Assembly: GCA_033439765.1 (NCBI GenBank)
Contig: JAULSN010000003.1
Coordinates: 1,922,001 to 1,986,000, forward strand
Length of the DNA stretch: 64,000 nt
Reading direction: 5' to 3'
Origin: Lasiosphaeria ovina
Taxonomy: Eukaryota > Ascomycota > Sordariomycetes > Sordariales > Lasiosphaeriaceae
Below, piece after piece: positions 56,634 through 64,000 of this stretch (positions are counted from its first letter, which is position 1; each line of letters opens with the position of its first letter). The position numbers were made by a program, and so were the translations under genes. Under the pieces are notes generated by a model. The model made no database searches. It was not told where the DNA came from and saw only the letters and a program-made list of their open reading frames with translations.

Positions 56634-57070
56634 GCAGACGTCAGACAGGATATAATGCCTAACCGGCAAGAGAGGGAAGCAGGGGGCTTTGGTCGTATTT
56701 GCTCTGCAGTCCTGGGCCCGGGTGCTCTAGCCCTGCCAAGCTGTTCGGCAGCACACTCGTTCCGAGCCTAGTCTAGGCGATTGCGGCCTTAGCCATCCAC
56801 GACGGGACTTTTTGTCGCGTGCTCTGCCTAGTGATGCCGCAATGGCGCCGCCCGGAGCTCCCGCCAATTCGGTCGCGCTGTCGTCCCTGACGCCGTGGGG
56901 GTCGCATTCGAATTATTAATGGAGCTTCAATTACTCATCTGTCTCCGTGATTACACCGCTCCCCGACTTCGCTTATCTGTACCGTGTGCATTTGAACCCT
57001 CAACTCCCGCCTTGCCGGACAGCTTTGTCGATACATCGCAAGTTCCTGTCTTGTTGGTTCCGCCCCAGAC
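56634..57070. other. intergenic, no gene seen
   Basis: Short region between the GFA-family gene and the dehydrogenase. It probably holds the dehydrogenase promoter. Confidence 0.65.
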
Positions 57071-58273
57071 ATGTCGTCCACCGTCCTAACCCCCGCCGCC
57101 CAGAACGGCCAACGAGCGCCACGCGATCTCAGCAAGGATGTCTTCCTCATGGACCTCCCGGTTCCGCCAGACCAAGCGTGGATCGACCGGCTCGAGGCCC
57201 GGTACCCCGGCTTCAGGGTGCGATGGGTATCGAAAGCGTGGGAGTTTACAGCTGGGCCGTTTACTCCCGGGCAGTTTGAGGGCATCACCATGATGTGCTC
57301 CTTCATTCCACAGCCAGCCGAGCTGTTGCCAAACATCAGCTACATCCAGCTCACGAGCGCCGGCGCCGACAAGTGGCTATCGCATCCCTTGTACCAAGAC
57401 CCCAACATCACCTTCTGCACGTCCAACGGGACCCATCCGTAAGTCTCTGGGGGGTTAGATGCCGCTGTTGTATTGCGCCGCGAGCTAAGCAACGACCTAA
57501 CTGAGCCGGCTTTTTTCTACAGTCCTCAAATCGCCGAGTGGGTTATCGGCTCGTGGCTGATGATGGGCCACCACTTTCTCGACTACGCAAACCAACAGCG
57601 CCAGGGGAGTCAGATACGCCCGAGGCCGGGTGATGTGCGCCAGGTATACGACGCGCCGGGCATGCGGATGGGGATTCTCGGGTACGGCGCCATTGGGCGG
57701 CAGGTGGCGCGGCTCGGACAGGCGCTCGGGATGGAGGTGTTTGCGTACACGCGCACGGAGCGGACAACGGCTGAGGCGCGGCGCGATGACAGCTACTGCG
57801 TGCCAGGTACGGGAGACCCAGACGGCTTGATCCCCGCGCGGTGGTTCCACGGCAGCTCGCGCGAGGCCGTCAACGAGTTTTTGGCGCAAGACTTTGACCT
57901 GCTGGTCGTGAGCTTGCCCCTGACGGCAGCGACGCGCCGCATTCTCGGCCGCGAGCAGTTCGAGATCCTCGCCGCCCACAAGAAGCCCTTTGTGTCCAAC
58001 ATTGCGCGCGGCAGCCACATCGACACGGACGCCATCATTGACGCACTCACCACGGGCAAGATCCGCGGCGCCGCTCTCGACGTCACGGACCCAGAGCCGC
58101 TGCCCGACGGCCATCCGCTGTATTCTGCGCCCAACCTGTTCGTCACGCCCCACGTCAGCTGGCAGTCGCCGCACTATTTCGAGCGCGTGCAGGGGATCAT
58201 AGAGCGGAACCTCGAGAGCCTGAGTACGGGGCAGCCCATGATCAATGTGATGAATCGGGAGCACCACTACTGA
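57071..58273 (+). CDS. D-isomer-specific 2-hydroxyacid dehydrogenase
   Basis: Two exons, 57071-57438 and 57523-58273, with an 84-bp intron (GTAAGT...TACAG), giving 372 residues. The NAD-binding Rossmann motif is GILGYGAIGRQVARLGQALG. The catalytic set is visible: Arg in NIARGSHIDTDAII, Glu in DVTDPEPLPDGHPL and His in TPHVSWQ. The N-terminal half (SYIQLTSAGADKW) matches the substrate-binding domain. Enzymes of this group reduce 2-keto acids such as glyoxylate, hydroxypyruvate or aromatic keto acids with NAD(P)H. The substrate cannot be told from sequence alone. An insert with CVPGTGDPDGLIPARWFHGS lies between the cofactor strands. Confidence 0.92.
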
Positions 58274-58428
58274 GGTACGCGAGAAATGGTTGAGCTGTCA
58301 CTTTAAAGAGACAGGTCAGGAAATGTACCACAGAGAATAGAAGAAGAAGCTTATTGACTATATCATCCCTTTCTTTGCTGCTGGACCATCCGTTCGTGAA
58401 GCCCCAACACCGCCAACCTCCTGTTAGT

Positions 58429-60176
58429 TCACTGAGGCCCCAGTTCTGACGACGCTTGCAGTTGGTTGATCCTCCGCTGCAGATCCTCCTTCGCCGCACG
58501 CACCATCGCTTTCATGTCCACGTCCCAGCAGATGGACTGGCGCGTCTCCATGTCCCGCCGGATAGCGTCAAAGTCGGGCGGCCCGCGTGTGAAACCCGGC
58601 TCGCGCCACTCCATGACGTCGGCTGACCGCCGGCTGCTCGCTACCAACCACTGGCACCGCTCGCGGCGGCTGGCGTCGAGGGCCGCGAACGCCGCCTCCA
58701 GGCTGGCTGCTCCTCCTGAGAGATGTTCTAGCAGCGACGCCAGAACCGCCACGTCCTCAGTGCAGAACCCCGCCCCCGAGCCGTGGTGCGGCGTGCTCGC
58801 GTGCGCCGCGTCGCCGATAACAAGAATGCGTCCGTGGTTGAAACGCGCGAGAGGTCGGTCGACAAGGTCGAAGAGGCCCCACTAGCAAGTTTTGGATGTG
58901 AGTTAATGGGCGAGTGAGTGTATCTATCTGCGTGTGGCTGCTTTTCTGTAGTCTGTGACTGCGCGTGACGGGGCGAGACGGCTGATTCAAACGTTGCAGT
59001 GGAATCTGGAATCTCGGCAACAACAAGACGGGAGGGATATAACGGGACGGAACCAGGGCAGTGGTTTGGGCCGGAACAGCGGTAAGCAAGTACGAGAGAA
59101 AGAAAACAAACAAAGCGTACCCGGTCCGGCGTCGCCTGCATCATGCCCAGCAGCCGCTGCACGTTCGGGCCAAAGCCGCGAAAGTCGCGTACCACGTCCT
59201 CACGCGTCGCCGGCAGCGTCAGGCTCGTCTCGCTCGGCCAGCTGCGCGAGCCGGAGTCGACAAAGGCGACCAGGTTGAGGAGTTGCCCCGGGCCGCTGGG
59301 GCCGATGGGGAACGTCAGCACGTGCCGGTCGGGGCCCATCTGGTGCTCGACGCGGCCCGCCCAGGGCGCATCTGTTCGTTAGCGGATGGCTTGTTCGTAT
59401 GTGCGGTTCAGGGGAAGCGGACTCACCCACAGCGACGGCTCCCTGGCGCGCGCCTCGCCCAGGTCCTCGACGACACGGTCCATGGGGATCAGGCAGCGGT
59501 ACGCGAACTTGCCGCTGTACCCGCACCTCGCATCAACCTCCTCCCCGTTTTTCAGCCCAGCGGCAACGATCTCGCGCGTCCGCGACTTGATCCCGTCGCA
59601 GCCCACCACGGCGTCCGCCCGCGCCGTCGTGCCGTCCGAGAACACCATGGTCAGCTTGCCGTCCCCAGCGGGCTGCGTGATCTCGTGCAGCCGCTTGCCG
59701 AACCGCACGGCGCCCGCCGGCAGCAGCCGCACCAGCTCGTCCAGGTAGCGCGCACGGTGCACGGCGCCGTGGCCGTCGGCCGGCGCGTGGATGGTGAAGG
59801 CGGGCGCGAGCTCGCGTGCCGCCACAGGCGACGTGCCGTCGAGGAACTCGATCCAGACCGGGCCAGCGGGTGCACCGACCTTACTCTCGGTGCCAGTGCT
59901 AGTTGTACTGGACGGAGGCCCGCTGACGTGTCTGCCGACGCGGCGGTAGGCGGCCAGCACCCGCTCATCGCACACGCGCATGGCGCGCAGCGCGTTGGAC
60001 CCGAAGCCCAGCCCTGCGCCCAGCTCGCGGAACTGCGCCGCCTGCTCGTAGATGGTGCACCGGATGCGCCGTCGGTCGAGCGCGAGCGCGAGCGTCACGC
60101 CCGTGATGCCGCCGCCGATGATGGCGATTTCAAATCCAGGGGAGTGGCCTGGCGTGTCTGCCTCGTGCTTTGTCAT
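58429..60176 (-). CDS. FAD-dependent aromatic-type monooxygenase
   Basis: Three exons on the minus strand: 60176 to about 59425, 59371-59121 and 58881-58429. The FAD-binding GxGxxG motif is in FEIAIIGGGITGVTLALALD, the DG motif in DAVVGCDGIKSRTRE and the GD motif in ILVIGDAAHASTPHHGSGAGF. This order defines group A flavoprotein hydroxylases such as salicylate hydroxylase, which add one oxygen from O2 using NAD(P)H. The first intron is awkward: the best donor (GTGAGT, 59426) leaves the next exon one base out of frame, and the frame-correct donor four bases downstream (GTCCGC) is weak. That could be a mis-seen splice or a small lesion. The second intron (239 bp) is clean. Convergent with the dehydrogenase, 155 bp apart. 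Confidence 0.85.
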
Positions 60177-60823
60177 TGGGCTTGCTCGACGTATCGATTG
60201 CACTAGTCTATGTGTTCAGATCGAAGCCATGAATGTTAAGACTACCTCCTGTATGGATTCTACGAGGCTTCCAAGACCAGCCAAGAATAAACAAATTGCG
60301 GTTGTGTGAGGGGCTTTGCTGGGCCGCCCGGTTGTTTGAACGGAATAAGCTCAGAGGGCGGAACGCAACTGCCGAGAGCCGTTCTGTCCCGTCCCCAATC
60401 CCACCGGGTCCTCTTCCGATACCCGCCCTGTCACTAGCTGCGTCCTTGATCAGCTGCCAGCCGGCCTGGTGGGAAGTAATTAGAAGCTGGAGATGACTTC
60501 AGCCATGTTTGCGCAGGCTGTGAGCTGGAATTCTTGTTGCCACATAGCGATATAGGGAGGATAACTGGATTGTCGATTCAATATTGAAACAATTTCATCT
60601 TGGATGTCCTTGGTCATTGGGATACAAAGACGTTCCTCAAAACAAGAAAAGGTAATTAGGGGGCTGGCCACAGACCGAGCCCAGTTGAAACAATTAATAC
60701 ATCCAAACCACCGATGGCGAGAACTGCCACACACGCCGGAGCGAGTTCCGAGGACACTCCAACGTCCTGTCCCAAACTCAATCTGCACTCGCACCCACAT
60801 CCAACTTGCAACCCCCAGAGACT
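60177..60823. other. intergenic between two minus-strand genes
   Basis: No supported gene. It includes the promoter of the monooxygenase and the 3' flank of the phosphatase. Confidence 0.6.
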
Positions 60824-61732
60824 CTACACCACCGCACCGCCCGCCGCCGTGAGCATCTCGGCGCGGCTCTCGAGGAAGAGGCGGTACAGCGGCTTGGGCA
60901 CTTGGCGGGCGGCGTCCTCCCACACGTCGTACTGCAGCTCCTCCCACAGGTGCAGCTGCTCGAGGAAGTTGCAGTTGGGGTCGACAACACGCCGACGACG
61001 CTTAACATCGCGCAGCACCGCCGCCGCAGTACTCCGGTGCTTGCGCATCAGGTACGCGACCACCACTGTCGGCGACCGCGACACGCCCTCGCTGCAGTGC
61101 ACGAGCACGCGGCCCGGCTGCGCGAACGCGAACACGTCCTCGTCCCCACCATCACCTCCTCCGCTTCCGTAGGGGTCGTATTGGCCATGGCTGCTTGTGC
61201 CAGGTGCAAACGCGCTGCCGCCGCGGCCCAGGTCGGCCTGGCCCGACAGCGACGTCTCGGCGGCCTCGCGCAGCTCCTCGGCGGCGAGGATGCGGCGGAC
61301 CTCGTCGGCGTGGCTGAGCGCGCCGGTCCCCAGCTGCGCGTCGATGAAGTCGCACACGGCCGGCAGGCGGCCCAGCAGGTCGGCCGTGGCCGAGTCGTCG
61401 CAGGCCACGAACAGGTGCCGCGCCGCGGGCACCAGCTTGCGGTGCGCCGGCCCGCTCCACGCCGCCGCCGGCCCGTGTCCGAGGGATACGATGGCCGTGA
61501 TCCCGTGCCGCATCAGCGTGCCTACGTCGACCGACGACGCCCAGTCGCCGAGGAAGAGCCCCGGTTCGATCTCGGTTAGCGATGACGTCGTTGTATGTGG
61601 AGCTGGGCTGTGGCCGTGGCCGTGGCTGTACGGCCCGTACGGGCTCGCCCCGTGCGACGACGGCCCGTGGTTGTGCGACGGCAGCCACGGCCCCGGGGCG
61701 TGGTGGTGGCCGGGCAGGGGGGAGAGCGGCAT
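60824..61732 (-). CDS. dual-specificity protein phosphatase
   Basis: Single-exon gene of 302 residues. The catalytic P-loop VLVHCSEGVSRSPT (Cys213, Arg219) matches the HCxxGxxR(S/T) signature, and an upstream Asp (Asp112 or 113 in VACDDSATADLL) is the likely general acid. IEPGLFLGDW and a typical dual-specificity core follow a His/Gly/Pro-rich N-terminal tail (GHHHAPGPW, SHGHGHSPAP). An insert of about 60 residues (140-200, Gly/Asp-rich) separates the acid loop from the P-loop, longer than usual. The enzyme would remove phosphate from Tyr and Ser/Thr of target kinases or other proteins. Target unknown. Confidence 0.9.
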   Translation of the reverse strand: MPLSPLPGHHHAPGPWLPSHNHGPSSHGASPYGPYSHGHGHSPAPHTTTSSLTEIEPGLFLGDWASSVDVGTLMRHGITAIVSLGHGPAAAWSGPAHRKLVPAARHLFVACDDSATADLLGRLPAVCDFIDAQLGTGALSHADEVRRILAAEELREAAETSLSGQADLGRGGSAFAPGTSSHGQYDPYGSGGGDGGDEDVFAFAQPGRVLVHCSEGVSRSPTVVVAYLMRKHRSTAAAVLRDVKRRRRVVDPNCNFLEQLHLWEELQYDVWEDAARQVPKPLYRLFLESRAEMLTAAGGAVV

Positions 61733-64000
61733 CCTTGTTTCGGTGGGCGAGCTCTTTGTGGGGTCGCGTGACTGACTAGCTTGTCTTCTGGGGTCGGTCG
61801 GTACTCGGTATTGGGGCCGAGAGACGAATGCAGTCAGGGGCCCTGTATGTTTTTGGGTCTGTTTTTTTCCTCCCTTTCGTCGTGTGGTAGTGACTGGCCG
61901 CTTGATTGAGTGTGCTGTGGTTGGTGGGTGGTGGACTGACTGCAGATGTTGTTTTTTTCTGGGGATCGAGGTGAATTAATTCCCGCAGACAAGACATGCC
62001 GGCCCGCAGCACGATGATTATTTTTCTTCGACTTTTCCTCGTCTCTTTTTTTGGCGGGGACTCCGATGGCAATTGATAGGTCCCCCCCTGGCGGCCTGGT
62101 GCGGAGTCACGCACGGCACACGTCTGTCTGTCAGGCCGCTTTCGCTTTCTCCATGTTTTTTCCCCTTCCCTTCCGACTTCTCTCCGCTATGTGCCCACTG
62201 CACGCGTTGTTGTCCACTCGCTACGCCAAACTAGGTTGGCCCGCGCATCGAGGTGACGTCGGTGCATGCTCATTCCCGATAGAATGGTGTCACCTAGCAG
62301 AGCAAAAAACACACACAAACAGAGCAGACCGCGTCGGACCATGGCTGTGGCATGCCACAAGGTTTCGCATTCTGCTGCTGCGCTGCGGGCTCCTTGCCGC
62401 GTCGCGTCGTGCGAGCCAGCGACAGAGTTGGCCCTAGTCACCTCGACCTCGGCATGTCCTGGTCTCTCTCCGCACCTGCGTCGCCCGCTGTCGGCGCGGT
62501 GTCGCTTCCATCGTTGACTCGCACCACCCACGGAAACAGAAACTCACGGTGCTCTTTAACAACCACACTTCCCTGACCACTTGTCAGTTGTCTTTTCTGG
62601 TCACACCCATCATCCATGCTTCTGCCAGCGGCGCTCTCTTCGGGTGCAGCAACACGGGGCCGTCTCCGTCCGGACCCGGCGCAGGACCTTTGTGCGCGCC
62701 GCATCATCGCCGTCGACGCGCCAGTCGTGGAATACATGTGCCGTGGTCGGGCCTGCCGTTGCAATAGTCGCTCCATATTTTGTCAAGCGTTAGGCCCGAT
62801 AAGATCCGCGACGCGCTCTTGTTCGCCGCCGCCGCCCCCGAGGGAAATAAAATGATAAAAAGATTCCACTTTCCATGTAAATGGTAAATTCTGGTGTGGT
62901 CAGGAGCAGACAAAACAAAATGCAAGTGACGCGTGCGGCCACAAGGCACCACCACGTTCGATGAGAGATGCGAATCCCGATTGCTAAACTAACATGTGAC
63001 GTTTATGTACTGAAAGCTGGGCCAATGCCATCCGGGGGCGCCAAATAAGGGAGAAAGAATAAGATCAAGGCATTCCCCCAGATAAGGCTCCTAGGGGCGC
63101 CATAATCAATTACGGAGTGGTGGTGGTGGGTGCACACTGGCAACTGCCACTTCCATTGCTGATCCAGAGCTGAATGTTATGCGCTGGTGGCGGCGGCAGC
63201 AAAGTTTCAACGCAACGAATTGCATTGTTGGAGCAAATGGTAATGGCCGGGATCTAAACGCCTAGCGGGTCGCCACACGCCCACACCCCTTCTTCTTTTC
63301 CCTCACTGGGCGCCTCCAAGATCTAGGCCTTCTCTCATATGCTTACTCTAGGCGCGGTCTTCCACGGGACTCTCAGTTGAGGCTGTTCTCGACGAGGCTT
63401 TGGGGGCCGTCGAGGCCGGATAGGGGGGTAAGATGTTGCTCTCAATTAGCGCACAGGCTCGGTCATCTCCCTAATATGCCCTGACGCTGTTCCGAAAAGA
63501 TGGTTTTATGATCAGTGCTCTTCCAAACCTGCAGATTTCAGCCTATTCAACCTTTCTGGTGAATTTTTTCCCTTTGTCATAGGCTCCCCAAACTGGTCTG
63601 GGGATCTCAATTCATGGCAAGAAGACGTGATTTTCTGAGGACTGTCCCAAAAAAAGAAGAAAGTCCGGAGCTATGCTGGCCTCTGACCAGAGGGAGGGCG
63701 GCGGTCCACCTTATACGAGGTGGGTAGGCCAAGGAAAGGGAAGAAAAAAGAAAATTACACTAGATTATATTAGGCAAGGGTGTAAACAACCCCCTTTGTT
63801 GCCCAGCCCCTGAGCCCCTGAGCCCCTGATGAATACTTCTGGGAATATAAGCCGCCTGGCTCTTCTAAAAGGGTCTAATCAACGTTGGGGGTGTTGAGGT
63901 AGTCAGTAAAGTCATCCACACAAGTGAACTGGAAATAAACACGCTCTTTCCCAGCTCTTACTCCAAACGTGGGTAACGATCAGGACTCGAATCTAGCAAC
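61733..64000. other. 2.3 kb gene-free end of the window
   Basis: Many frames of 60-130 codons on both strands overlap one another and lack motifs. The first part is probably the phosphatase promoter and leader. A triple 8-base repeat lies at 63805-63828. Confidence 0.5.
63805..63828. repeat. (AGCCCCTG)3 tandem repeat
   Basis: Three perfect copies of an 8-base unit in non-coding DNA. Confidence 0.8.

Noticed and set aside
62051..62531. Overlapping frames on both strands near 62.2 kb
   Set aside because: The frames overlap each other, lack motifs and splice context, and probably lie in promoter or leader sequence.
63970..64000. tRNA-like GGACTCGAATC motif at the window end
   Set aside because: The surrounding bases do not form a paired T-stem, and the rest would lie outside the window, so no tRNA can be supported.
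1..64000. CRISPR arrays, bacterial operons or prophage
   Set aside because: Introns, signal peptides and protein families are those of a filamentous fungus; no spaced repeat arrays of that type are present.

Overview
The window reads as nuclear DNA of a filamentous ascomycete (Pezizomycotina, probably Sordariomycetes). Coding frames are GC-rich, introns are mostly short (60-90 bp, with a few longer ones) with GT or GC donors, genes are widely spaced on both strands, and the protein families are typical of moulds: HET-domain proteins, an AA9 polysaccharide monooxygenase, an NPP1/NLP protein, a LIP-type secreted lipase, small cysteine-rich secreted proteins, a secreted DUF3237 protein and an ENA-type cation ATPase. 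There is no operon structure and I see no complete RNA gene.

Layout. 0-9.9 kb is gene-poor: an orphan terminal exon of the spliceosomal protein SmD1, a broken HET gene (2.4-4.5 kb), then over 5 kb without a supported gene. 9.9-11.6 kb holds an intact three-exon gene for a seven-segment membrane protein with a glycosylated outer domain. 12.4-17.0 kb holds a HET 3' remnant, an intact DUF2278/lamin-tail protein and a second wrecked HET gene. 17.6-32.5 kb alternates intact accessory genes (AA9 monooxygenase, membrane-anchored coiled-coil protein, mitochondrial carrier, NLP, secreted lipase, DUF3237) with a broken F-box gene. 34.2-44.4 kb is a pseudogene block: an unidentified relic, an ENA-type P-type ATPase carrying stops and a large internal deletion, and two tandem diverged copies of a family I cannot name, both inactivated. 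45.7-47.3 kb has an SRR1-like gene. 48.9-55.5 kb is a run of four small secreted-protein genes. 56.1-61.7 kb holds enzymes: a GFA-type zinc protein, a D-2-hydroxyacid dehydrogenase, an FAD monooxygenase and a dual-specificity phosphatase. The last 2.3 kb shows no gene.

Overall this looks like an accessory, possibly subtelomere-like compartment. Intact genes for secreted proteins and wall-degrading enzymes sit between genes broken mostly by TAG, TAA or TGA at places where a Gln, Trp or Arg codon is expected. That is the C-to-T pattern left by repeat-induced point mutation or similar cytosine decay. The best candidates for undescribed biology are the tandem unknown family (38.6-44.3 kb), the seven-segment glycoprotein (9.9-11.6 kb), the secreted-protein run with two GC-AG introns, and a repeat of about 135 bp found in two copies 50 kb apart. 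Function calls come from motif recognition by eye; no database search was run.
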